Positions 1-8,622 of a stretch of DNA of 64,000 bases are shown one piece after another (position 1 is the first letter of the stretch; each line of letters opens with the position of its first letter). The position numbers and the translations under genes were made by a program. Source of the DNA: Halopiger goleimassiliensis (GTDB lineage: Archaea > Halobacteriota > Halobacteria > Halobacteriales > Natrialbaceae); the NCBI RefSeq assembly GCF_000455345.1, contig NZ_HG315690.1, positions 1,873,360 through 1,937,359 on the forward strand, in the 5' to 3' direction. The notes under the pieces were generated by a model that did not search any database, was not told where the DNA came from, and saw nothing but the letters and a program-made list of their open reading frames with translations.

Positions 1-57
1 GACGACCTGAAGTACCAGACCTTCGTCGGCCGCGAGGAGGAGACCGACGGCCAGTAG
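1..57 (+). CDS. 3' end of an unidentified protein (partial)
   Basis: The first 57 bases are open in frame 1 and end at a TAG stop, giving an 18-residue acidic tail that finishes GREEETDGQ. Codon use matches the neighbouring genes, so this is most likely the C-terminus of a gene that begins left of the window. The tail is too short and too generic to assign a family. Confidence 0.6.
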   Translation, partial: DDLKYQTFVGREEETDGQ

Positions 58-132
58 GCTGACGGATTCGATCCTGCGACGGACCCACACACCTGGCCAA
101 CGGCTATTGTCGTCCGATCGGTATCGAGTCGC

Positions 133-543
133 ATGGACGTTCGACGACTCGAGGACGAGCAGGAGCGCCGTGCCGCCGTGCCGATCCTCCGACAACTCTG
201 GACCGACGCGGATCCGGCGGCGGTACTCGAGTGGACCGGCGCGGACGACTACCACTGCTGCGGCGGATTCGTCGACGGCGACCTCGTCGGGGTCGCTGGG
301 GTCCTCCAGGGTGAGTTCCTCCACCACACCCGCCACGCCTGGCTCTACGACCTCGTGATCGACGACCCGCGTCGCGGGGAGGGGTACGGGACCGAACTCC
401 TCGAGTTCGTCGAACGGTGGGCGGCCGAGCGCGACTGCGAGTACGTCGCGCTCGCCTCGCCGCAGGCCAGGGGCGACGTGCACGACTACTACGAGTCCCG
501 CGGCTACGAGCGGTGGGGGTACGTCATCGAGACCGAACTGTGA
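133..543 (+). CDS. GNAT family N-acetyltransferase
   Basis: A 136-residue single-domain protein with the GNAT layout. A central strand (LYDLVIDDPRR) runs into the acetyl-CoA pyrophosphate loop RRGEGYGTELLEF at about residues 79-91, followed by the late strand CEYVALASPQAR and a terminal DYYESRGYERWG segment, where GNAT enzymes place their conserved Tyr. It should transfer an acetyl group from acetyl-CoA to an amine; the substrate cannot be read from the sequence. It stands alone in front of the glutaredoxin gene. The ATG at 133 fits the length of small GNAT proteins. Confidence 0.85.
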   Translation: MDVRRLEDEQERRAAVPILRQLWTDADPAAVLEWTGADDYHCCGGFVDGDLVGVAGVLQGEFLHHTRHAWLYDLVIDDPRRGEGYGTELLEFVERWAAERDCEYVALASPQARGDVHDYYESRGYERWGYVIETEL

Positions 544-621
544 GGGTGCCGGGTTCCCGTCGGGCCGGTCGAGTCGGCCGCGAGTCCGAACGACGCAAGG
601 TCTATCCCTCCCGACCGGCAT

Positions 622-975
622 ATGACGGATATGGACTTCCCACCGAACGAAGGACTCGAGCAGGAGGAGGTCGACGAACGCGTCGACGAGGCTATCGCGA
701 ACAACGACGTCGTCCTCTTCATGAAGGGGACCGAACTCATGCCCCAGTGTGGCTACTCCCGCCGGGCGCTGGGCCTGATCGACCAGTACCGCGACGAGTA
801 CGAGACGGTCGACGTCCTCGAGTCGCTCGACGAGTACCGCACAGCCCTGGAGCGACACAGCGGCTGGGAGACCATCCCCCAGACGTTCGTCGACGGCGAG
901 TTCGTCGGCGGGTCGGACGTCCTCGCCGAACTCGAGGAGCGGGACGAACTGGCCGAGACGCTCGACGCAGTCTGA
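622..975 (+). CDS. Monothiol glutaredoxin family protein
   Basis: A 117-residue protein of the Grx4/Grx5 monothiol class. The redox motif is C43-G-Y-S46 (the family usually has CGFS), preceded by VVLFMKGT and followed by the cis-proline TIP (P86) and GGSD at 97-100, which bind a glutathione-like thiol. Family members bind or deliver Fe-S clusters. Haloarchaea use gamma-glutamylcysteine instead of glutathione, so that is the expected partner thiol (inference). The N-terminal 25 residues are acidic and probably flexible. It is transcribed alone. Confidence 0.9.
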   Translation: MTDMDFPPNEGLEQEEVDERVDEAIANNDVVLFMKGTELMPQCGYSRRALGLIDQYRDEYETVDVLESLDEYRTALERHSGWETIPQTFVDGEFVGGSDVLAELEERDELAETLDAV

Positions 976-1128
976 CGGTTTCGCGATCTCCGTCTCTTCC
1001 GGAACCGGTTTTTCGATCGCCGGGGCTAAATTTATCCGGACGTATCGGTAACGTAGTTAATAGCAGATCATATAAGTCACGCGCCCGTATTCGGCAGTAG
1101 CGACTCTCGCCGCAATCATCCCCCCACT

Positions 1129-1710
1129 ATGTCAACAGAGGAATCCAGACACGTATATCGGTTGCACTCGACGCTCGAACTGCCCCTCGAAGACCTGCGC
1201 GACCACCTCGAGGAGGCGAAGTTCCCGGACGGCATCGAGGACGTGGAGATCACGCGGCGAAACAACACGCTCATTCTCAAGGCCGTCGCCGAGGACCAGT
1301 CGGTGAGCAAGTACACGCCGACCGCGCAGTTGAAGGCCAGCGTCACCGAAAACCGGGTCTACGAGGAAGAGCCCGACGAGCGGCGCAACTCCTTCCGCTG
1401 GGACGAGGAAGAGGAAGAGGAGATCGAGTCCGAACTCGTCGAGTTCGCGGCGTTCAAGGGCGACCGCGAGACCGTCCTGCAGAACTCGCTGTTGCAGTAC
1501 GAGATGTTCCTCGTCCTCTGTGAGATCGCCGAAGCCGCCGAGAAGGGGACCTTGACTGCCATCTCGGAACGCGACGGCGAACTCGAGGCTACCCGGATCG
1601 TCGAGGGGGAACAGCGGCCCGCCGATATCGAGGTCGTCGAAGGACCGCGCGATCACGGTTCCGGCGAGACGGGCGTCAACTGGCGGGACAACAAGTTCAT
1701 CAGCGACTGA
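1129..1710 (+). CDS. Conserved haloarchaeal hypothetical protein
   Basis: A 193-residue soluble, very acidic protein with no signal peptide or membrane segment. Residues 1-75 look like a compact alpha/beta unit (HVYRLHSTLELPL, VEITRRNNTLILKAV). A run of glutamates sits near 100-106, and the helical stretch ETVLQNSLLQYEMFLVLCEI follows. I recognise the general pattern from haloarchaeal genomes but know no function for it. The ATG at 1129 follows an AT-rich promoter region (about 1030-1080), which supports the start. Confidence 0.8.
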   Translation: MSTEESRHVYRLHSTLELPLEDLRDHLEEAKFPDGIEDVEITRRNNTLILKAVAEDQSVSKYTPTAQLKASVTENRVYEEEPDERRNSFRWDEEEEEEIESELVEFAAFKGDRETVLQNSLLQYEMFLVLCEIAEAAEKGTLTAISERDGELEATRIVEGEQRPADIEVVEGPRDHGSGETGVNWRDNKFISD

Positions 1711-2018
1711 GAGTAGAAGGAGGTTTCGACTCGAACAGTGTTTCGCCGTCGATAGCCCGCAACGTAGCTCTCGCGTTCCTTTCGTACCCCTCGTTACGAA
1801 TCGTTCGTCCGTGGCCACGGATTTTACTCGGGGATGAGTGATTTCATTGGTCCGGGGGATAGCGTTTTCAGGATGCAGCGCTACTGCTGCAGGGGTACCA
1901 ACGTTCTGTTTCACTCGGTTAAAACATCACGAATATCGCATAAATAGTTCATTTTGTCAGTAACTGTCCGCCACCCCGGGAATCCTTTTTGTGGTATTGT
2001 GTGATGGTACCACCCATC
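1711..2018. other. Intergenic promoter region of the Liv binding protein
   Basis: About 300 bases without a credible gene. The right half is AT-rich for this genome. A TATA-like ATAAATAG lies near 1940-1947, followed by a region with the motif shared with the livH promoter (1998-2022). No RNA gene was recognised. Confidence 0.6.
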
Positions 2019-2022
2019 ATGG
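1998..2022 (+). promoter_or_regulatory. Putative operator shared with the livH promoter
   Basis: TGTGT, five variable bases, then TACCACCCATCATGG. The same arrangement recurs at 8470-8494 with a single change (TACCACCCACCATGG). Within this copy, TGATGG (2002-2007) and CCATCA (2014-2019) form a perfect 6-bp inverted repeat around TACCAC. The motif overlaps the likely start codon of the binding-protein gene. A regulator of Liv transport is the obvious inference, but its identity is unknown. Confidence 0.55.
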
Positions 2023-3263
2023 TTGGAGAGTACACTGCAACGAGACGCCAGTACATGAAGATAGCGGGGACAATCGGCGGGATCGGAATCGCGAGTGTTC
2101 AGGGAGCGGCGCGACGCCAAGGTGGAATTCCGATGGGATCGATTCTTCCGATCACAGGCGAATTAGAGGCCTACGGAGCTGGAATGGAAGCGGGCGTGAA
2201 TCTGGCGGTCGAACACGTCAACGACGCCGGCGGACCACTCGGTGCGCCGATCGAGATGAACAACCGCGACAGTGAAACGCGCCCCGAGGCGGGGATCGAT
2301 CGCTACGCGGGCCTGATCGCCCAACAGAACATCGTCGGCTTCGTCGGGGCAGCCTCGAGCGGGGTCTCGGCACCCATTGCCGAGGTCGTCGGCGACGACC
2401 GGGTGATGATGGTTAGTCCGGCGAGTACGAGCCCGATCTTTGCGGACTTGGGGTGGGTGAACGGCCTGAAGTTCTTCGGCCGAACGGCACCCAACGACGC
2501 CCAACAAGGGGTCGTCATGGCCCGGACCCTGGACGATTATCTGGAGGCCGACACCGCCGGATTCCTCTACATCGACAACCCGTACGGAGAAGGTCTCGCC
2601 TCGATCGCCGAGGAGAACTTCGAGGGCGAAACCGTCTCCTCCGTCGGATACGATCCAGAGGCAACCGACTTCACCTCCACGCTGGATGCGCTGTTCGATC
2701 CGGATCCCGATGCGATCGGCTTCATTGGGTATCCTGGCGAGGGTGAGACGATCATGATCCAGTGGGACGAGGGCGGCTACGGGGGTGAGTGGGTCCTCAG
2801 CGAAGGGCTGAACGACCCCGGGTTCATCGGGAGCCTCTCGGACATACTCGAAGGGTTCTACCTGACGACGCCCGATCCGGAGGAGACCATCGGTGCCGAA
2901 ACGTTCGAAGCGGAGTTCCCGCTGGAGGAGGTTACGCTGTTCGCCCCACACTCCTACGACGCGCTCTTTCTCCAGGCCCTGGCGATGCAGGCCGGAGGAG
3001 AACCGACCGGAGAGGCGATCGCGGGGAACATCCTCGAGGTTGCCAACGAACCGGGCGAGGAGGTGACCGTCGGCGAGTTCGACCGAGCGGTCGAACTCCT
3101 CGAAGACGGCGAAGAGATACAGTACATCGGTGCCTCGAGCCCGATCGAAATGACGGAGAACGTGGAGAATCTGAACCAGTTCGCGATCCTGCAGATCACT
3201 GACGGCGATACCGAGTCGCTCGAGACGATCCCGACCGAGGAGTTCGAGGGTCTGATCGAGTAA
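2019..3263 (+). CDS. Liv-type ABC transporter substrate-binding protein
   Basis: A 414-residue periplasmic-binding-protein fold of the LivJ/LivK (Peripla_BP_6) family. It captures a branched-chain amino acid or related ligand outside the cell and hands it to the permease encoded by the facing livH-M-G-F operon. The N-terminus has a twin-arginine signal (TRRQYMKIAG) and then GGIPMGSILPITGELEAYG, the usual first strand and ligand loop. VGFVGAASSGVSAPIAEVV is the conserved serine-rich ligand-binding segment. ATG 2019 was preferred over 1989 because it places the Tat motif about 8 residues in. No lipobox is evident. The ligand is not provable: this family also binds amides, urea and aromatic compounds. 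Confidence 0.9.
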   Translation: MVGEYTATRRQYMKIAGTIGGIGIASVQGAARRQGGIPMGSILPITGELEAYGAGMEAGVNLAVEHVNDAGGPLGAPIEMNNRDSETRPEAGIDRYAGLIAQQNIVGFVGAASSGVSAPIAEVVGDDRVMMVSPASTSPIFADLGWVNGLKFFGRTAPNDAQQGVVMARTLDDYLEADTAGFLYIDNPYGEGLASIAEENFEGETVSSVGYDPEATDFTSTLDALFDPDPDAIGFIGYPGEGETIMIQWDEGGYGGEWVLSEGLNDPGFIGSLSDILEGFYLTTPDPEETIGAETFEAEFPLEEVTLFAPHSYDALFLQALAMQAGGEPTGEAIAGNILEVANEPGEEVTVGEFDRAVELLEDGEEIQYIGASSPIEMTENVENLNQFAILQITDGDTESLETIPTEEFEGLIE

Positions 3264-3462
3264 CTCGTCAGTGTCGTCGATCGGTGGGGGTGGATTGCGA
3301 TCACGAAGGGGAGTGGCACCTCGACTCGGGTTCACCCTCCGTCCGTCGTAGTACCGGGTGCCGATCGAGTGCCGGCTGGCAATTTCGCTGCTTTCGCCAA
3401 GCGAACTCCCTGCGACAGGTCACTGGCGTCACTCCCGAAAGAAACCGCGTAGGCTACTGCCG

Positions 3463-4167
3463 TCACCCACCGAGGTAGAGCTCCTCGACCTGCTCGTTCT
3501 CGAGCAGTTCGTCGCCCGTTCCTTCGAACTGGTTCCGGCCCATCTCGAGGACGTAGCCACGATCGGAGACCTGGAGCGCTTTCCGAGCGTTCTGCTCGAC
3601 GAACAGCACTGCCGTCCCGTCGTCCCTGATTTCGACGATCTTCTCGAACACGTCGTCGACGAGTTCGGGTGCCAGCCCGGCGCTTGGCTCGTCGATGAAC
3701 AGCAGGTCGGGATCGACCATCAGACCACGCCCCATCGCGAGCATTTGACGTTGTCCGCCGCTCAGCGTGCCGGCAACCTGGTTTTTGCGCTCCTCGAGGA
3801 CCGGGAAGCGATCGTAGACGTCGTGCAGCGCCGCCTCGGGAACGTCGTCGAGGATGTACGCCCCCATCCTGAGGTTTTCGTAGACGGTCAAACTGGGGAA
3901 GATGTTGTCGACCTGAGGGACGTAGCAGATCCCTTTCCGGGTAACGCGGTGCGGTTCCAGGTTCGTGATGTCCTCACCGTTGAACACGACCGTCCCGTCC
4001 CAGCACTCGATCATGCCGAACAGCGCCTTGAGGAGGGTAGACTTCCCAGCACCGTTGGGGCCGATCAGCGTCACCAGTTCGTCCGCGTAGACGTCGACGT
4101 CCACGCCATGAATGATCTTCGCGTCCTCGTAACCGGTTTCGACGTCTCGAGCTTCGAGTATCGCCAT
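3463..4167 (-). CDS. livF: Liv ABC transporter ATP-binding protein LivF
   Basis: A 234-residue ATPase of the branched-chain amino acid transporter class. Walker A GPNGAGKST is at 36-44, the Q-loop in CYVPQVDNIF, signature LSGGQ at 135-139, Walker B LLFIDEP at 155-161, and the LivF-typical switch region FVEQNARKAL. It is of normal family length. It pairs with LivG on the inner face of the membrane and hydrolyses ATP. It starts 3 bases after livG stops, as the last gene of the livH-M-G-F operon. The family also contains UrtE-like urea transporters, so the substrate is uncertain. Confidence 0.93.
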   Translation of the reverse strand: MAILEARDVETGYEDAKIIHGVDVDVYADELVTLIGPNGAGKSTLLKALFGMIECWDGTVVFNGEDITNLEPHRVTRKGICYVPQVDNIFPSLTVYENLRMGAYILDDVPEAALHDVYDRFPVLEERKNQVAGTLSGGQRQMLAMGRGLMVDPDLLFIDEPSAGLAPELVDDVFEKIVEIRDDGTAVLFVEQNARKALQVSDRGYVLEMGRNQFEGTGDELLENEQVEELYLGG

Positions 4168-4170
4168 CGG

Positions 4171-5253
4171 TTATCCTCCAAGGTAGGCGTCGATGACGCG
4201 CTCGTCCGTTCGGACGATCTCCGGCGGTCCTTCGACGAGCACGCTCCCCTGGTCCATCACGATCACCCTGTCGCTGATTCGCATGATGACGTCCATGTCG
4301 TGTTCGACGATACAGAACGTGTACCCTTCGTTCCGGAGGGCCTGGATTCGTTCGAGGAGGGTCTCCTGGAGCGTGGGATTGACGCCAGCGACGGGTTCGT
4401 CGAGCAGGATCAGGTCCGGGTCCGTCATGAGCACACGTCCGAGTTCGAGCAGCTTTCGCTGACCGCCGCTCAGGTTCCCCGCGTACTCGTCGGCCAAGTG
4501 GTCGAGCTGGAGCAATTCGAGTAGCTCTCCCGCTCGCTCCTGGATCTGGATCTCTTCCTCGCCCACGGCTCTCGGCCGGAACCACGCGTTGAGCAGTGAC
4601 TCGCCACGCTGGCCGTGCGGGCCGAGCAGCATGTTCTCCATGACTGTCATCCCCTGTAGTTCGCGGGTGATCTGAAACGTCCGGGAGATACCCGCCCGGG
4701 ACACCTGGAACGGGCGGTTGGGACGGTAGTCGAGGTAGTTACGCCGAATCCACTCTTGACCGTAGTACGCGCCAGCCCCGAGAACGCCGCCCGCAGCGGT
4801 TCCGGCGGCGGTCGCACCCGCGAGCTCCGGGGAACTCGCCCCCACCGTCGCAGCCGCGCCGAACGTCAGCGCCCCACCGGTCGCGCCGACTGCGCCTACC
4901 CAGATGCGATTTTCCGCACTGCTCGGGCGCATGATCTCACGCAGATCCCGCCCCTCAAACAGGATCTCACCGCCGTCCGGATCGAAGAATCCGCTGATCA
5001 GGTTGAACGTGGTGGTCTTTCCGGCACCGTTGGGTCCGATCAGGCCGGTGATCCGTCCTCGCTCGAGGTCGAACGACGCCCCGTCGACGGCCACGACCCC
5101 GTCGAAGACCTTCCGGAGGTCGCGGACTTCAAGGATGACGTCACGCTCGGTGTCGGGTTCGTCGCGGGCATCCGTCCGTTCGACGTCGATTTCGGCAGAC
5201 TCGGCATCGACGCGATCGGCAGTCACGTTTTCTTCCGCGTTCGACTCGTTCAT
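4171..5253 (-). CDS. livG: Liv ABC transporter ATP-binding protein LivG with a large insertion
   Basis: A 360-residue LivG-type ATPase; the family is usually about 250-260. Walker A GPNGAGKTT is at 73-81, signature LSGGQ at 261-265, Walker B LILLDEP at 281-287 and H-loop His318. There are two additions. One is an acidic 38-residue N-terminal tail. The other is an insert at about 107-183, between Walker A and the Q-loop segment (GISRTFQ, Q194). The insert holds two glycine/alanine-rich hydrophobic stretches that look like a membrane-type hairpin, and ends in a basic, Tyr-rich stretch. The start is the ATG at 5253, which overlaps the livM stop (ATGA) and indicates translational coupling. Confidence 0.92.
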   Translation of the reverse strand: MNESNAEENVTADRVDAESAEIDVERTDARDEPDTERDVILEVRDLRKVFDGVVAVDGASFDLERGRITGLIGPNGAGKTTTFNLISGFFDPDGGEILFEGRDLREIMRPSSAENRIWVGAVGATGGALTFGAAATVGASSPELAGATAAGTAAGGVLGAGAYYGQEWIRRNYLDYRPNRPFQVSRAGISRTFQITRELQGMTVMENMLLGPHGQRGESLLNAWFRPRAVGEEEIQIQERAGELLELLQLDHLADEYAGNLSGGQRKLLELGRVLMTDPDLILLDEPVAGVNPTLQETLLERIQALRNEGYTFCIVEHDMDVIMRISDRVIVMDQGSVLVEGPPEIVRTDERVIDAYLGG

Positions 5254-6965
5254 TCGCCCTCCACCTCCGAGAGGAACCGCTCTTCGCCCCACAGGCCCGA
5301 CGGACGGTAGTAGAGGATTCCGATCAACAGGAGGCCGATGATCGCGTTTCGAAGGATGGTAATCCGGTCAGCCACACCGGGCGGGAACATATCCGCGAAC
5401 TCGATGGTGAACCGGACGAAGATCCAGTACATCGCCGCCCCGAGGATGACGCCCTTGTTGTTTGCCTTCCCGCCGAGGATCACCATGAGGAAGACGATGA
5501 ACGTGATGATAGGCTGAAACATCTCGTAGTTCAGTGATCGGAGAAAGATGGCGTAGTAGCCACCGGCGAGGCCGGCGACAGCACTGCCGAGTATCATGCT
5601 CTGGACCTTGTAGGAGAACGTGTTCTTTCCGAGCGCGAGTGCGACGTCCTCGTCCTCGCGGATCGACTTGAGTACGCGGCCGAATGGGGACCTCGCGGTC
5701 GCCTCCATGAGAACGTAGACCACGGCGACCGTCGCGACGACGGCGACGAGGAAGAATCGGCTGTAATCGAGATCGTAGCTGACGGGACCGAAGTTGACGA
5801 GCCAGAGCAGGTTCTGCACCGTCGTCGATCGCATCCCCGAGAGGGAGCTACCGGGCAACGAGACGACGAAGTACCTGATGGCAAGCAGCCAGACCGTCGC
5901 GATCCCGACGACGCCGAGGAACGATCCCTCCAACGGCAGCGTCTCCCACCGTCTGTAGCCGAGATAGAGGCCGCTGAGCAACGCCGCGATCAGGCCGAGA
6001 GTCAGTACGGTCGCGGTGGCTGTCACCGCGTCACCGTGGCCCTCCCCGAACTGGCGAGCGGGCACGAGCGTCGCGAGGAAGGCTAGCGCGATTGCCAGCC
6101 CAACGAGCCACTCTCGAGCTGTGTACTCCTCGTAGTGTTCGCGAGCCTCGAGTCCCGCGACGACCCAGGTAGCGATCGACGCCGTTCCGAGCAGACCGAA
6201 CAACGTCCACGTATGATAGCCAGCTATCGAACCGACGGCACCGGCCGTGCCCAACGCGAACGCGGCCGAAAAGAGCGGCCAGTAGTCTCGCGGCCGTGCG
6301 AGCGCGAGGTGACCTCGTTCGAGACCGGAATCGGTCCGCGATCGACGTGAACGGGCCGCGGCGACGTAGCCCACGCCGAGTGTGACGGCTGCGAGCAGAC
6401 CCTGTAGCGAGCGTTCGCCGAGCGTCGAGCGGGCGTCGAGTATCGACAGCTTTGCCACGAAGAACAGGAGTACGGACCAGACGACGAACACGATCCCACC
6501 GAAGACGATCGCCGCGGTGAGGCCCTCCCCTGGTAGTGGAAAGAGATGTCGCAGCGGTTGGTCGAACCCGCGCAGCGAGTCGGGACCGTTCGCCAGCCAC
6601 CCCTCGGTCTGGACGACGCGGACGAGAATGACCGAGACGCCGAGGAGGGCGATAGCGAGGTAGTCGGCGCGCAGCCTGATTGCGGGAAGCGCAACCAGTA
6701 GGCCGAGCAGCGCGGCTGCAAGCGTACCGGCGAGCAAGCCGACACTCCAGGGCATGTTTAGCCCGAACGCGAAGGTCTGAATCGGATACTCCTCGGGCGG
6801 CGGTAGCACGAACAGCGCCGTCACGTAGGCCCCGACCAGAAAGAACGCGACGTGACCGAAGTCGAGCAGGCCGGCGTAACCGAACTTGATGTTCAATCCG
6901 AGCGCGAGCAGGGCGAAGATCGCCACGAACGTGCTGATGTGGATCAGGAGGCCGGATGCTGACAT
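5250..6965 (-). CDS. livM: Liv ABC transporter permease LivM, enlarged
   Basis: A 571-residue membrane permease; LivM is usually about 300-420. The conserved blocks are NIKFGYAGLLDFGHVAFF at the N-terminus, the RLRADYLAIA block at about 97-106, and RSPFGRVLKSIREDE at 425-439, which is the coupling helix that contacts the ATPases. Between about 150 and 375 there is a long extra region with several additional hydrophobic segments and a charged loop (RSRRSRTDSGLERGH). ATG 6965 was chosen because the first membrane helix begins right after it; an upstream extension reads as Arg/Ser-rich shadow sequence. It lies 4 bases from livH. Confidence 0.92.
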   Translation of the reverse strand: MSASGLLIHISTFVAIFALLALGLNIKFGYAGLLDFGHVAFFLVGAYVTALFVLPPPEEYPIQTFAFGLNMPWSVGLLAGTLAAALLGLLVALPAIRLRADYLAIALLGVSVILVRVVQTEGWLANGPDSLRGFDQPLRHLFPLPGEGLTAAIVFGGIVFVVWSVLLFFVAKLSILDARSTLGERSLQGLLAAVTLGVGYVAAARSRRSRTDSGLERGHLALARPRDYWPLFSAAFALGTAGAVGSIAGYHTWTLFGLLGTASIATWVVAGLEAREHYEEYTAREWLVGLAIALAFLATLVPARQFGEGHGDAVTATATVLTLGLIAALLSGLYLGYRRWETLPLEGSFLGVVGIATVWLLAIRYFVVSLPGSSLSGMRSTTVQNLLWLVNFGPVSYDLDYSRFFLVAVVATVAVVYVLMEATARSPFGRVLKSIREDEDVALALGKNTFSYKVQSMILGSAVAGLAGGYYAIFLRSLNYEMFQPIITFIVFLMVILGGKANNKGVILGAAMYWIFVRFTIEFADMFPPGVADRITILRNAIIGLLLIGILYYRPSGLWGEERFLSEVEGE

Positions 6966-6969
6966 GGTA

Positions 6970-8436
6970 TCACCGTCCGATGATCCCCTCCGGTTTGACG
7001 AGCAACACCAGCAAGAGCACGAGGAACGCCATTGACGTACGGTGGACTCCGCTAAAGCCGAACGTCCAGATGCCGACCTCCATCGCGATACCGACCGTGT
7101 ACGCACCGACGATCGCACCGTAGACCGACGCCAGTCCGCCTAAGATGACGGCCGCGAACATCGGCAACAGCAGGAAAAAGCCCATGCTGGGGACGATGTT
7201 GTGAAACAACATTCCAACGGTGACGCCGGCAACGGCGGCGTACGCGCCTGCGATGATCCACGTCGTCATCATGACGCGACCGGTGTCGATTCCGGTCGCC
7301 TTCGCGAGATCGAGGTTGTCCGAGGCCGCCCGCATGGCGGTTCCGAGTTTCGTCTCCTTCAGTAGCGCGTGCAGCGCGATCATAAGCGCTCCTGCTAGTG
7401 CGATCACCGAGAGCCGCATCACGGACGTCCGAATCCGGGTCGCGTAGAAGAATTCATCCGGGCTCCCACCCGGCCGGGCGAGCAGCGCTGCGAGGACGAG
7501 CAGGACGAGGACGCCCGTTAGCGATCCCACTAGCTTCGGGCCGATCGTCTGTGCCGACTCGTGTTCGCCGAGTCCCGATCGCCGCCATCGGTAGGCTGCG
7601 TAGCTCGCGAACGCGGTGATGCCGACGAGGACGACGAACGCGGGCCACCCGTACTCCAGGGACGCGACGATCGGATCCCCCATCACCTCCGCCGTGTCGG
7701 TCACCCGGAACGTGACGCCCCCGTCGCTGACGTAGAAGTCGAAGTACTTCGCCGCCGCGACGTTGATCTCCTGACCGAAGATCGAGCGAACCCGGGGGTA
7801 CTCGTACCGCCTGACGGACCCGCCGTACGCCGCGTGTGCCGTGTACCGGAGGAAAAACGCCAGTCCCATTGCGGCGATCAGCATCACCGCCAGCGAGGCG
7901 TCCGCTTCCCTGAACCGTCTGAAGACGTATTTATCGAAAAGCGGTGCGATTGTGGCGAGCAGTACCGCCGACAGGACGAACGCAGGCAGCATGCTCGGTA
8001 CGCCGGTGGCAACGTAGGCCCCGAGTAGGAGCGCAACGCAGACGTGGACGACGACGGCGACCCACGGATGGACGTCGATCGGCCACCACGCCCCTTTGAA
8101 CGATTGCCAGCCGCCGAGCAGGTAGATGACGCCAAGGGTCCCTACCGCGGTGAGGCCGAACAGGATCACCGCGCCAAGGAGCACCACTCCCTGATCACCG
8201 CCGCTAACGTAGGTCATCACCGGCATTGTCCCCGGCAAATTCACGAGGAGCGCGAAGTAGGCACCCAACATCAATAGCTCGCCGTGGGCGAAGTTGGGTA
8301 CGTCTGCGATGATGTAGACGAGCGAAAGTCCGATCGCCCCCAGCGCGATGAAACTCCCTGTGACGAGTCCGTTCAGGATGGCGTGACTCAACCCAGTGTC
8401 GACCATCCCAATCCCCACGTTCGGTGTCTCGGCCAC
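6970..8436 (-). CDS. livH: Liv ABC transporter permease LivH, enlarged
   Basis: A 488-residue membrane permease; LivH is usually about 290-310. Recognisable family blocks are LNGLVTGSFIALGAIGLSLVYII, PNFAHGELLMLGAY, the coupling helix AMRAASDNLDLAKATGID (about 367-384), and AVILGGLASVYGAIVGAY. Extra material lies at about 75-160 and 205-330, and includes hydrophobic segments and an extracellular-looking loop (GQEINVAAAKYFDFYVSDGG). It is the first gene of the operon. ATG 8436 or the internal ATG at 8406 could be the start. The shared operator motif lies 34-58 bases upstream of 8436. Confidence 0.92.
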   Translation of the reverse strand: MAETPNVGIGMVDTGLSHAILNGLVTGSFIALGAIGLSLVYIIADVPNFAHGELLMLGAYFALLVNLPGTMPVMTYVSGGDQGVVLLGAVILFGLTAVGTLGVIYLLGGWQSFKGAWWPIDVHPWVAVVVHVCVALLLGAYVATGVPSMLPAFVLSAVLLATIAPLFDKYVFRRFREADASLAVMLIAAMGLAFFLRYTAHAAYGGSVRRYEYPRVRSIFGQEINVAAAKYFDFYVSDGGVTFRVTDTAEVMGDPIVASLEYGWPAFVVLVGITAFASYAAYRWRRSGLGEHESAQTIGPKLVGSLTGVLVLLVLAALLARPGGSPDEFFYATRIRTSVMRLSVIALAGALMIALHALLKETKLGTAMRAASDNLDLAKATGIDTGRVMMTTWIIAGAYAAVAGVTVGMLFHNIVPSMGFFLLLPMFAAVILGGLASVYGAIVGAYTVGIAMEVGIWTFGFSGVHRTSMAFLVLLLVLLVKPEGIIGR

Positions 8437-8469
8437 GTGCTTTCGGCCAGGGATTCGCGAATAGTGATC

Positions 8470-8494
8470 TGTGTTACCATACCACCCACCATGG
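8470..8494 (-). promoter_or_regulatory. Putative operator shared with the binding-protein gene
   Basis: On the plus strand it reads TGTGT, five variable bases, then TACCACCCACCATGG. This is the second copy of the motif seen at 1998-2022, in the opposite orientation relative to the gene it precedes. It lies upstream of livH and downstream of an AT-rich stretch (8508-8523) that could hold the TATA element. Confidence 0.55.
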
Positions 8495-8622
8495 AAACAC
8501 CCACTATCCCAATTAGTTAATAGCTATCGGAACCTCCCCCGCAGAATTACAAAATTACGGTTGATATTCGATAGTAACTGTATTTTTCCGGCCCCTATGG
8601 TAAGTCGAATAATCGACTATAC

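Noticed and set aside
1989-2018. Earlier ATG (1989) as start of the Liv binding protein
   Set aside because: It would add ten residues before the Tat signal and lie before the shared operator motif. ATG 2019 places the twin arginines correctly.
2163-3335. 390-codon minus-strand frame opposite the Liv binding protein
   Set aside because: Composition typical of an antisense shadow; the plus strand encodes a well-supported binding protein.
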